Source: Halocatena marina
GTDB taxonomy: Archaea; Halobacteriota; Halobacteria; Halobacteriales; Haloarculaceae
NCBI RefSeq assembly: GCF_023276375.1
Contig: NZ_JALLPK010000001.1
Span: 1-64,000, forward strand
Direction: 5' to 3'
DNA length: 64,000 nucleotides
Shown here: in pieces, positions 56,716 to 64,000 of the stretch
Layout: every line of letters begins with the position of its first letter
How positions within the stretch are numbered: position 1 is the first letter of the stretch
Position numbers and translations under genes: made by a program
The notes under the pieces: generated by a model
Seen by the model: only the letters and a program-made list of their open reading frames with translations
Told to the model about the DNA's origin: nothing
Database searches by the model: none

Positions 56716-56976
56716 ATGACAGAGCGTCGGATTTCATACCACGATCTCGAAGACGGTATTGCAACATTAAAGGTGTTTGAAGATAGTAATTTTCAGGGAT
56801 ATTTACACTGGAATGTGGAAGAACTACCAGACGAGGCAGAACCCGGAGATCAATACCGACCGGAATTCGAGGACGGTGAACTCGTCGCACTACAGTATGA
56901 CAAAGAACTCACAGACCAGAAATGGGAGGATTTTGAAGAGTCGCGTGAGTGGCTCGAAGAGATGAGAGATAAGTAG
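56716..56976 (+). CDS. Small DUF3006-like protein
   Basis: An 86-residue acidic protein. The parts YLHWNVEELPDEAEPGDQYRP and VALQYDKELTDQKWEDFEESREWL resemble DUF3006 proteins: a beta-barrel-like segment with LPxxAxxGD, then a helix at the end. DUF3006 genes are often found next to ComEC-type metallo-beta-lactamase genes, and here one starts only 2 nt after this stop. The pair is almost certainly an operon. Role of DUF3006 unknown, possibly a partner or regulator. Confidence 0.65.
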   Translation: MTERRISYHDLEDGIATLKVFEDSNFQGYLHWNVEELPDEAEPGDQYRPEFEDGELVALQYDKELTDQKWEDFEESREWLEEMRDK

Positions 56977-56978
56977 GG

Positions 56979-58712
56979 ATGGCCGGTGAGCCGTTGGCTA
57001 ATGGACGACGAGAGATCTACACACTGAATGTCGGGCAGGCAGACGCACATGCAATTATCACTGAAGACGGGACGCTCAATCTGATCGATGCCGATACAAC
57101 AGACGTCGGCGATGAACTCGATACCATCGTAGACAGACGGACAACGCCCGAGACGGAGACAGGAAAAATCCCGGTCGAAACGTTTGCTGTTACGCATCTT
57201 CATTACGACCATTCAGATGGTATTGAGACATTGTATGATCACGGCTATGAGATACAGCACGTCATCGAGCCTGACGAAAAGCGGTATGCAATACGTGATC
57301 GAGAGACCGGAAAACCACCCAGAGGCGTGAAAGCGACTGTCAACGATGCATATGCTCGTGGGTTGAAAAAACACGATATTGAGAGCATTACACAGGTCTC
57401 AGAAGGCGAATCCCTCTCACCGGGCTGGGTCGGTCAGGTCGTTGCTCCACCCAATGACCCGGGAGAACTCGAATTCACCAGCCCTGCAACCGGACGGAAG
57501 AATACACTCAAAGCGACTGGAGCCAACGCAAACAGCCTCGCCTTCAAAACGGAGGGTGAGCAGTCGGTGTTGTTTATGGGCGATGTCGAGGACACCGGCG
57601 GACTCAACGGCGAAAGTCAGGTGATGCACCAGCACGACAGCGAGGAAAGCGATGTGAATCTCGATGCTGATATTCTCGTGCTCGCCCACCACGGCTCGAA
57701 CAACGCGACTAGTGGTGAGTTTCTCGATCGAGTCGATCCAGATATAACCGTAATTTCGAGTGGTCTACACAATAAGCACACGAGCGAGAACCAGCACGAC
57801 GCCCATCCCCACGATGCGACTCTCAAGCGACTGCACGACCAAGAGATCGATGTCTACTGGACGCCGGGTCACGGAACACTCCGGACCGACCTAGACACAG
57901 AGGCGACCCGGCCAAAACCAACGACCGATCTCGAAACGACGAGCGCCGCTGATGTGGCCGCGCTGAAGTACTACTGCCGAGAACACGACGTCTCGCCGGA
58001 ACAGATCGTGGCACTCACCCCAGACCACTTGCCTGAAGAAACGCCCGCGTGGGTAGCCGACGCCGCACCGATGATGGTCGAGTCGACCGAGGAGGTCGTG
58101 GACGAAGCGATTGCGAACGGCGAATCCGTTGAGGATCTCCGACAGACGCTCGATCCAACGCCAGACGCGCACGATCAGCTCAAGAAGAGCGTACAAGCCG
58201 ATCGAGACGAACACGTGACGACCAGAGCAGACGTGAACCGGAACCGGGAGGCGTTTTTCAGCGCCAAACGGGCAGAAGATGCCTACAAGCGGCTCCCACT
58301 GCACACGCGGCTCCGGGCGAACCTTCCAAACCGATTCGGGGGGATCGAGCACCCGCTAGCAGACGTTCCTTCACCCGACGAGGTCGATGGGCCCCGCAAG
58401 GTCGAGGAGGTCCCACGAGCCGTTCAACATTCCCCCGCAGCCAAAAAACGTGACAAGAGAGGAATCGTCATCGACAAACAGCTCTTAGCGGCCGAAGACG
58501 CCGCTGACGAGGCCGTGGACACCGCCGAAACGAGTGAAACGTTGTGTCACCGCCTCCGAGACACCCCTGGCGCACACCAAGACTTCCTCTATGCGATCGA
58601 CACTCCCGACGCACATACCAAGCACAAACCCGAAGAAGATCTCTCCGAATCACTGGAACAGACGAACCAGCGAGAACGAACGCAGAAACGAGATGTCTCA
58701 CTGGGACTCTGA
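56979..58712 (+). CDS. Soluble ComEC-type metallo-beta-lactamase protein with helical C-terminus
   Basis: A 577-residue protein with no signal or membrane segment. Residues about 12-310 are the ComEC/Rec2-type MBL domain: EIYTLNVGQADAHAIITEDG, AVTHLHYDHSDG, LFMGDVED and LAHHGSNNATSGEF, plus a late GHGTLR. The full set of metal ligands looks intact. Residues 310-577 are a charged helical domain that I do not recognise. Two stretches in it resemble each other (about 371-400 and 505-535, sharing the pattern DEA-x-LRxTxDTPxAHxxL). It follows the DUF3006-like gene by 2 nt. In ComEC the MBL part is thought to degrade the non-entering DNA strand; here the substrate and purpose are unknown. Confidence 0.8.
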   Translation: MAGEPLANGRREIYTLNVGQADAHAIITEDGTLNLIDADTTDVGDELDTIVDRRTTPETETGKIPVETFAVTHLHYDHSDGIETLYDHGYEIQHVIEPDEKRYAIRDRETGKPPRGVKATVNDAYARGLKKHDIESITQVSEGESLSPGWVGQVVAPPNDPGELEFTSPATGRKNTLKATGANANSLAFKTEGEQSVLFMGDVEDTGGLNGESQVMHQHDSEESDVNLDADILVLAHHGSNNATSGEFLDRVDPDITVISSGLHNKHTSENQHDAHPHDATLKRLHDQEIDVYWTPGHGTLRTDLDTEATRPKPTTDLETTSAADVAALKYYCREHDVSPEQIVALTPDHLPEETPAWVADAAPMMVESTEEVVDEAIANGESVEDLRQTLDPTPDAHDQLKKSVQADRDEHVTTRADVNRNREAFFSAKRAEDAYKRLPLHTRLRANLPNRFGGIEHPLADVPSPDEVDGPRKVEEVPRAVQHSPAAKKRDKRGIVIDKQLLAAEDAADEAVDTAETSETLCHRLRDTPGAHQDFLYAIDTPDAHTKHKPEEDLSESLEQTNQRERTQKRDVSLGL

Positions 58713-58828
58713 TGTGTAGCGTCGATGGGGAGATCGTCCGCTTGTCAGAGAAGCATCGTCGATGGTTGCACGACACAAGACACCGACGGCTCGTTGCGTT
58801 ATGTCTATATTAGAATACAATCCTTATT

Positions 58829-58892
58829 CTCCAGATTTGAACTTCTGGCGAGCGGTGCTCGCGGGAACGGGACAGCTCACCTTCGGTCGAGT
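58829..58892 (-). pseudogene. Decayed copy of the tRNA-Phe 3' half
   Basis: GATTTGAAC (58834-58842) and GGACAGCTC-x4-TTC-x-GTCGAGT (58870-58892) match the T-arm and anticodon region of the tRNA-Phe at 58932-59003, in the same orientation and order. They are split by about 27 unrelated bases, and the remainder is not recognisable. It may be a degenerate duplicate or an attachment-site scar left by an integrative element. Confidence 0.5.
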
Positions 58893-58931
58893 ACAGAGAC
58901 TACTCAAATACAACGTCGCGTAAAACTCGAA

Positions 58932-59003
58932 TGCCGCCTCCCGGATTTGAACCGGGGACAGCTCGATCTTCAGTCGAGTGCTCTCCCAGTCTGAGCTAAG
59001 GCG
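58932..59003 (-). tRNA. tRNA-Phe (anticodon GAA)
   Basis: A 72-nt tRNA on the minus strand. Acceptor GCCGCCT pairs with AGGCGGC, discriminator A. The anticodon stem CTCGA/TCGAG holds the loop CTGAAGA with anticodon GAA. T-arm CCCGG-TTCAAAT-CCGGG. No intron. Confidence 0.93.
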
Positions 59004-59114
59004 GCTCATTCAGAGCAACGACGAGCACTTGAAAAAGGGTTTCGAAATTGTCGGGCCAGATCGGCAGACGAAGATGGATTGAACTCGATCGAATCAGGAA
59101 TGAAACAAAAATAA

Positions 59115-59188
59115 TGGGTCCGGGCGGAGTCGAACCACCGATCTCGTCCTTGTAAGGGACGCGTCATAAACCACTAGACCACGGACCC
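59115..59188 (-). tRNA. tRNA-Val (anticodon TAC)
   Basis: A 74-nt tRNA on the minus strand. Acceptor GGGTCCG pairs with CGGACCC, discriminator A. The anticodon stem CGTCC/GGACG holds the loop CTTACAA, anticodon TAC. The T-arm contains GGTTCGACTCC. Lies 111 nt from tRNA-Phe. Confidence 0.94.
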
Positions 59189-59365
59189 GTATCCCTACAC
59201 ACATTCTCGATCCGAATAACACTTTTCGTTCGCCACGCGGCTGAAATGCCCTGCCCTACCGTACCTTTTTCCTCGCTCAACGGAGCATCGAACACGCGAG
59301 TCATCCTCCAGCAACGCCTCCCGGTCCGGGACATCTTAGTTGGTCCTCATCCAAGAAGGAGGTGA

Positions 59366-59872
59366 ATGGTCTCTCGACGCGTCACGAGCGCCATTGGAGT
59401 GGTGCTCGTCGGGATGCTCATCGTGCTTGTACTCGTCGCAACTGGGTTTGTTGCGGTACCAGCTCCTGCTGAGGACAAGTACGAGCGCACCAGCGTAACG
59501 ATTTACGACGAAAATGAGACGCAACTCGGTCACGTTGACGCTCGAATCGCCGACACCCAGTGGAAGCGCTATACAGGACTGAGCAACACCACACAGCTGC
59601 CAAAAAACGAAGGCATGCTGTTTACGTACGACGCGCCCGGGGACCACACCTACGTCATGCGCGGAATGGACTTCGGAATCGATATCGTTTACATCGGGGC
59701 AGACGGGCGTATCACGAAAATACACCACGCACCCGAACCACCCGAGGACGCGGATGGAAATGAGTACCAATATCCCGGCCACGGACAGTACGTGCTGGAA
59801 GTGAATCACAACTGGACAACAAGACACGGTATCGAAGCGGGTGACCGGGTCGTCATCGAGGGGCAACACTGA
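59366..59872 (+). CDS. DUF192-family membrane-anchored protein
   Basis: A 168-residue protein with an N-terminal membrane segment (about residues 8-30) and an outside DUF192 domain: ADTQWKRYTGLSNTTQLPKNEGMLFTYD, TYVMRGMDFGIDIVYIGADGRI, QYVLEVNHNWTTRHGI, GDRVVI. The family is small and of unknown function, often secreted. Its stop overlaps the next start in TGATG, so the two are coupled. Confidence 0.87.
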   Translation: MVSRRVTSAIGVVLVGMLIVLVLVATGFVAVPAPAEDKYERTSVTIYDENETQLGHVDARIADTQWKRYTGLSNTTQLPKNEGMLFTYDAPGDHTYVMRGMDFGIDIVYIGADGRITKIHHAPEPPEDADGNEYQYPGHGQYVLEVNHNWTTRHGIEAGDRVVIEGQH

Positions 59873-60135
59873 TGGGCGACGCGAACAGCCTCGCACAACT
59901 GGATGGCTGGCATTCAGAAGGATACGCCGCCCGCGTTCACTACGAAGGCGAGAACGAACGCTATAGCATCGAATTCTACGAGGCGAGAGAGTCCATTCTC
60001 TACTGGAAAGTCAACGAGGGCAACGCCGCTGTTCCCGTTCCACGGGAGGCAGTCCCCGACCCACTGCGCGAGCGAATTCGACGAGATCTCGCACAAGTCG
60101 GTATCAATCCCGAGAACGAGACACGATTGCTGTAG
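59872..60135 (+). CDS. Small conserved haloarchaeal protein downstream of DUF192
   Basis: An 87-residue protein with GWHSEGYAARVHYEGENERYSIEFYEARESILYWKVNEG: a beta-rich middle, then a helical end REAVPDPLRERIRRDLAQVGIN. I recall a haloarchaeal family of this form located next to DUF192; function unknown. It overlaps the DUF192 gene by one base (TGATG). Confidence 0.65.
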   Translation: MGDANSLAQLDGWHSEGYAARVHYEGENERYSIEFYEARESILYWKVNEGNAAVPVPREAVPDPLRERIRRDLAQVGINPENETRLL

Positions 60136-60391
60136 CACGCGTTAGTGTGAAGACTTCATTCCTCACACGACCAGGCGAGATTCCTTCGAAATCTACAGCG
60201 AGAACTTAGTCTGAACAAGTACTATCGCTCAAAAACAAAACGTACAGATCATGCTCTCGTGGTGAGGACTCTGTGGAATACGAAACACAGACTCTCCGTA
60301 TACGGCCCGAATTTCCCTGCTTAGCCTATCGAGTGCTACTAGTTCACAATCCTTACCAAGTCTTTTGCTGGATGCACTTGTCGATGCAACA

Positions 60392-62320
60392 ATGGACTAT
60401 TCCGCCGACGAAGACGACCCGTTCGAGGAGCAACGGGAAAAGGCTGAGAATCCGATGCGACGGCTGTTCTTGGAGTACGGGAGCCGGAACAAACCCGCGT
60501 TCGTTGGTGGACTCGTTTCCAGCATTGTCGCTCGGGTGCTTGATCTGCTTCCGCCTCTGTTACTCGGGCTCGCGGTCGATTCTATCTTCTCTAATAAAAA
60601 GGCGTTCGGACTCTGGATCGTGCCACACGAGTGGTTACCGACGACGAAGTCCGACCAACTCGTGCTACTGACGAGCATTATCGCCGTCGCATTCTTCGGC
60701 GGGGCGGCTTTCCACTGGATGCGCAACTGGGGATGGAACTCGTTTGCCCAACACATCCAACACGATCTCCGCACGGACACCTACGACAAAATGCAGCGGC
60801 TGAACATGGATTTCTTCGCCGATAAACAGACCGGTGAGCTGATGTCCGTCCTCTCGAACGACGTGAATCGTCTCGAGAATTTTCTCAACGACGGGATGAA
60901 CTCCATGTTCAGACTACTGGTGATGGTCGTCGGAATCGCAGTCATCCTGTTTTCTAAAAATTGGCAACTCGCGCTCATCGCGCTGTTGCCCGTGCCACTC
61001 ATCGCTCTGTTCACCTACAAGTTCGTCCAAACGATCCAACCAAAGTACGCAGCAGTTCGTTCCTCAGTCGGTCGGGTCAACTCTCGACTGGAAAATAATT
61101 TAGGAGGAATTCAGGTCATCAAAACCTCGCATACCGAAGGGTACGAATCCGACCGCGTCGATGGCGTCTCACAAACGTATCTCGACGCGAACTGGGACGC
61201 CATCGAGACGCGTATCAAGTTTTTCCCTGGTCTCCGCGTAATTGCCGGAATTGGATTTGTTCTCACGTTCGTGGTCGGCGGATTCTGGGTGTTCACATAC
61301 CAAGCGACAGGTGCTGCCCCCGGTCCGTTCACCGGTGAACTCACCGCCGGTGACTTCGTCATATTCATCCTCTTTACCCAACGGTTCATCTGGCCGATGG
61401 CACAGTTCGGTCAGATAATCAACATGTACCAGCGCGCGTACGCGTCGGCTGCACGCATCTTCGGATTGATGGACGAACCGAACCAGATTCAGGAAGCGCA
61501 GGCTGCAGACGAGTTAGTCGTGACTGAAGACCGCGTCGAGTACGACGACGTGACGTTCGGGTACGACGAGGAGGAGATCATCACGGACGTCTCGTTCACC
61601 GTCGAGGGTGGCGAGACGGTTGCGCTCGTCGGACCAACGGGTGCCGGTAAATCGACCGTGCTGAAACTTCTACTCCGGATGTACGACGTTGATGCTGGTG
61701 CGATCCGAATCGATGGGCAAGATATCCGTGATGTGACCATCGAGAGTCTTCGTCAACGCATTGGATACGTCAGTCAGGACACGTTCCTGTTCTACGGATC
61801 GGTCCGCGAGAACATTTCGTATGGAACGTTCGACGCGAGCGACGAAGAGATCACTGAGGCCGCCAAAGCCGCAGAGGCACACGATTTCATCATGAACCTT
61901 CCGGACGGCTACGACACGATGGTCGGTGAACGCGGTGTCAAGCTGTCGGGCGGACAGCGCCAGCGGCTCTCCATCGCGCGGGCGGTTCTCAAAGACCCCG
62001 CTATTCTCGTACTCGATGAAGCGACCAGCGATGTCGACACCGAAACCGAGATGCTCATCCAGCGCAGTCTCGACCGGCTCACCGCCGACCGGACGACGTT
62101 CGCCATCGCGCATCGCCTCTCGACGATCAAAGACGCCGATCAGATCATTGTCCTCGAAGGTGGCTCCATCGTTGAGCATGGCCCACACGAGGAACTCATC
62201 GAAAATGATGGGCTTTATGCGCATCTTTGGGGCGTTCAGGCGGGTGAGATCGACGAACTGCCACAGGAATTCATCGATCGAGCAGCCAACCGACAGGCCC
62301 GCACTGGCGCAGACGACTAA
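60392..62320 (+). CDS. ABC exporter, fused membrane and ATP-binding domains
   Basis: A 642-residue type IV half-transporter. The N-terminal part has six membrane helices (about residues 45-370). The ATPase domain has Walker A GPTGAGKST, signature LSGGQRQRLSIARAVL and Walker B ILVLDEATSDVD. It works as a homodimer at the membrane; the substrate may be a lipid, drug or peptide. ATG at 60392 was chosen over an ATG nine codons upstream. Confidence 0.92.
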   Translation: MDYSADEDDPFEEQREKAENPMRRLFLEYGSRNKPAFVGGLVSSIVARVLDLLPPLLLGLAVDSIFSNKKAFGLWIVPHEWLPTTKSDQLVLLTSIIAVAFFGGAAFHWMRNWGWNSFAQHIQHDLRTDTYDKMQRLNMDFFADKQTGELMSVLSNDVNRLENFLNDGMNSMFRLLVMVVGIAVILFSKNWQLALIALLPVPLIALFTYKFVQTIQPKYAAVRSSVGRVNSRLENNLGGIQVIKTSHTEGYESDRVDGVSQTYLDANWDAIETRIKFFPGLRVIAGIGFVLTFVVGGFWVFTYQATGAAPGPFTGELTAGDFVIFILFTQRFIWPMAQFGQIINMYQRAYASAARIFGLMDEPNQIQEAQAADELVVTEDRVEYDDVTFGYDEEEIITDVSFTVEGGETVALVGPTGAGKSTVLKLLLRMYDVDAGAIRIDGQDIRDVTIESLRQRIGYVSQDTFLFYGSVRENISYGTFDASDEEITEAAKAAEAHDFIMNLPDGYDTMVGERGVKLSGGQRQRLSIARAVLKDPAILVLDEATSDVDTETEMLIQRSLDRLTADRTTFAIAHRLSTIKDADQIIVLEGGSIVEHGPHEELIENDGLYAHLWGVQAGEIDELPQEFIDRAANRQARTGADD

Positions 62321-62364
62321 TTCACGCTCGATTCACCGGTTGGGGTGCTCACTCGGTTGGAAAA

Positions 62365-63153
62365 ATGAACGCACCGATGATTCAAGACGCTGAGATCCGT
62401 TTGCCGGATATGCACCTCTCGGAGATCCCGTGGACCGATGTCGCTGCCGAAACAGAATCCGACATGGAGACGGATATGGCGCTTCTTCCCGTTGGATCGA
62501 CGGAACAACACGGACCGCACGCGCCGCTCGGGACAGACGCACTCATTGCGTCGGGAATCGCCGCTGTCGGTGCAGACCGCTACGACGGCGATGTGGTCGT
62601 TGGGCCGACGATTCCGGTCGGGGTCGCAGAAGAACATCGTCAGTTCACTGGGACACTGTGGGTAACCGAAGAAACGTTCCGTCGGTACGTCCGTGAGACC
62701 ATCCAGAGTCTCACACACCACGGTTTCAACCGCGTCGTGGTCGTCAACGGTCATGGTGGAAATGTTGCTGCCCTTCGTGAGTGTTGTGCGACGATCACTC
62801 GTCACGACGCTGCCTTTGTGGCGCCATTTACGTGGTTCAACGCAGTTTCAGACGAGATGGGACACGGCGGAGCGCTCGAAACAGCGCTCGTTCGTCACCT
62901 CCACCCGGATCTTATTCGTGAAGACAGAGTTGAGGATGCCAGTGCCGGTGCTGTTGACCGATGGGGAGTCTGGCAGTCGGGGACGAATCTCGCGTACGAC
63001 TCTGCCGAGTTCACCGAAAATGGCGTTGTCGGCGATCCGTCCGAAGGAGACGCTGCATACGGTGAAGAGCTGCTTGAGGAAATTACGACGGCTCTCGTCG
63101 ATCTGTTAGAAACCGTTGCTGCGCGCAATCTTACCCAGCCAGAGCACCGGTGA
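62365..63153 (+). CDS. arfB: Creatininase-family amidohydrolase (ArfB-like)
   Basis: A 262-residue creatininase-fold metal enzyme. The site is built by LLPVGSTEQHGPHAPLGTDALIA (Glu and His ligands), VVNGHGGNVAAL and HGGALETAL. In archaea the family includes ArfB, which removes formyl from the GTP-derived pyrimidine intermediate for riboflavin and F420. Other members include MftE-like and creatinine hydrolases. The gene name is a best guess. It follows the ABC exporter by 44 nt. Confidence 0.75.
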   Translation: MNAPMIQDAEIRLPDMHLSEIPWTDVAAETESDMETDMALLPVGSTEQHGPHAPLGTDALIASGIAAVGADRYDGDVVVGPTIPVGVAEEHRQFTGTLWVTEETFRRYVRETIQSLTHHGFNRVVVVNGHGGNVAALRECCATITRHDAAFVAPFTWFNAVSDEMGHGGALETALVRHLHPDLIREDRVEDASAGAVDRWGVWQSGTNLAYDSAEFTENGVVGDPSEGDAAYGEELLEEITTALVDLLETVAARNLTQPEHR

Positions 63154-63441
63154 GTGCTGTATAAAACGCACAACGGAAGGGTCTGCGCTCACGCTCCTGC
63201 TGTGATCGCACGCACAATAAGTGGACGAGAATGTCGAGTGATGAACGCAACCGACAGAGGAATCTCGACTGTCTATAAATTGCTCTTTTCGAAGACGTGT
63301 CTTCAACCCAACTCTTTGACGTATTCGTATCCACGAGTATCGATCCGATCATCGTAGAACCCACCAGTTCGTCTGTACCCCGTGGTATCAGTATTCACAC
63401 GACAGTACCGTGGTTCACTTCACGGCACGTTACAGTCGATG

Positions 63442-63864
63442 CTACTCCTCTGTGTCCTCCTCGTCCTCGTCCTTTTGTTCGATCGAGTCGAGCATACCTC
63501 GGAGCTCTGGAACTGTGCTTGCGAGATCGCCCACTTGTTCGTGAGCGGTTGAGATATCGTCCATGATCTCTTCGAGTTCTTCGATCTTTTCTCGCAGATC
63601 GTCGGCGTCTTCGAAGGCGTCCGCTCGTTCGCCCATCGTATACCACTTTTTGGCGTCTCGGAGGTGTTCTGCGGCATCGCCTGTATCGAGCACGGAATGG
63701 AGGGAATTGAGGACTCCGAGGGTGTTTTCAGCCTCGGCGGTCCAGATATCATCGGCTTCCGGGAGTGCTTCTCGGGCCGTTTCGAGGCTCGACTCTACGT
63801 CGGTGCGGATCTCGTTCGCTGCCTCTCCAAAGAGTTCGTCGTCATCGAGGGCCGTCTGGCTCAT
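63442..63864 (-). CDS. Conserved haloarchaeal protein (DUF5790-like)
   Basis: A 140-residue acidic helical protein starting MSQTALDDDELFGEAANEIRTDVESSLETAREALPEADDIW, and a late DAKKWYTMGERADAFEDADDLREKIEELEEI. This matches a haloarchaeal family I recall as DUF5790 (number from memory). It likely forms a coiled-coil bundle, with no membrane or signal segment. Upstream codons in the same frame (63865-63969) are not conserved. Function unknown. Confidence 0.75.
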   Translation of the reverse strand: MSQTALDDDELFGEAANEIRTDVESSLETAREALPEADDIWTAEAENTLGVLNSLHSVLDTGDAAEHLRDAKKWYTMGERADAFEDADDLREKIEELEEIMDDISTAHEQVGDLASTVPELRGMLDSIEQKDEDEEDTEE

Positions 63865-64000
63865 GGCGTGTGATTCTTCGTCATGGGGTATAAATACCCG
63901 CCCAAAACTGAAAGTGAAATCTGCACCGCGCGTCGGTCGAACCTCCTCATTCGCACGTGACACACCCAACTGTGCTCATCTCAGATCCTCCCCGTTCACT

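Overview
The window is chromosomal DNA from a halophilic archaeon (class Halobacteria). The reasons are: very acidic predicted proteins; a Tat-type lipoprotein signal on a binding protein; topoisomerase VI and gyrase encoded back to back; archaeal mevalonate and ribosomal genes (mvaS, rps6e); bat-type HTH and small CPxC zinc proteins; many families seen mainly in haloarchaea (DUF5790, DUF5793, DUF5806, DUF5807 and similar; family numbers are from memory); and leaderless promoters with a TATA-like box about 25 nt before the start codon. By eye the base composition is only moderately GC-rich for a haloarchaeon, with AT-rich intergenic stretches. I cannot assign a genus.

Layout. 1-1.7 kb: the start of ileS, a decayed IS200/IS605 element that keeps its TnpB C-terminus and right end, a small membrane gene abutting it, and a UPF0175-type antitoxin. 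1.8-8.4 kb: housekeeping and repair genes (family 4 UDG, an aberrant SDR, amidohydrolase, UspA, HIT, Nudix, AIR-synthase-like, secreted Fn3-like, MBL hydrolase). 8.4-16.7 kb: all four type II topoisomerase genes, top6B-top6A on the minus strand and gyrB-gyrA on the plus strand, diverging from a 187-nt control region. 17.7-25.9 kb: a nucleoside uptake and salvage block (phosphomutase, BMP lipoprotein, YufO-like ATPase, two permeases, cytidine deaminase, uridine phosphorylase). 26.1-27.8 kb: a cupin, small zinc protein and HTH regulator. 27.8-34.3 kb: methyltransferases, NDH-2, an HTH regulator, arginase, a lipoprotein, and relics of a sugar-nucleotide epimerase. 34.5-40.7 kb: tRNA-Gly, MFS transporter, cytochrome P450 with a divergent HTH-10 regulator, paired CrcB fluoride channels, HD hydrolase, peroxiredoxin. 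40.8-47.6 kb: tatA, tRNA-Arg, mvaS, gdhA, a citrate-lyase-like gene, M29 aminopeptidase, hsp20, rps6e. 47.6-56.3 kb: haloarchaeal conserved genes, DHH phosphoesterase, GNATs, UspA, a CPA1 antiporter and a cupin. 56.7-59.2 kb: a two-gene operon of a DUF3006-like protein and a soluble ComEC-type metallo-beta-lactamase protein, followed by a decayed tRNA-Phe-like copy, tRNA-Phe and tRNA-Val. 59.4-64 kb: DUF192, a small conserved gene, an ABC exporter, creatininase/ArfB and DUF5790.

Functional groupings. The topoisomerase genes set DNA supercoiling and decatenation from one shared control region. The nucleoside block would import nucleosides, deaminate cytidine and phosphorolyse uridine; the upstream phosphomutase may process the sugar phosphate. 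The P450 and its divergent regulator look like a single regulated unit.

The items most worth a second look are: the DUF3006-like/ComEC-type MBL operon beside a decayed tRNA copy; two perfect palindromes around the hsp20 promoter, one overlapping its start codon; a 15-bp palindrome between TATA box and start codon of the nucleoside operon; GC-rich inverted repeats directly upstream of both topoisomerase TATA boxes; and the IS200/IS605 remnant with a preserved structured 3' end.
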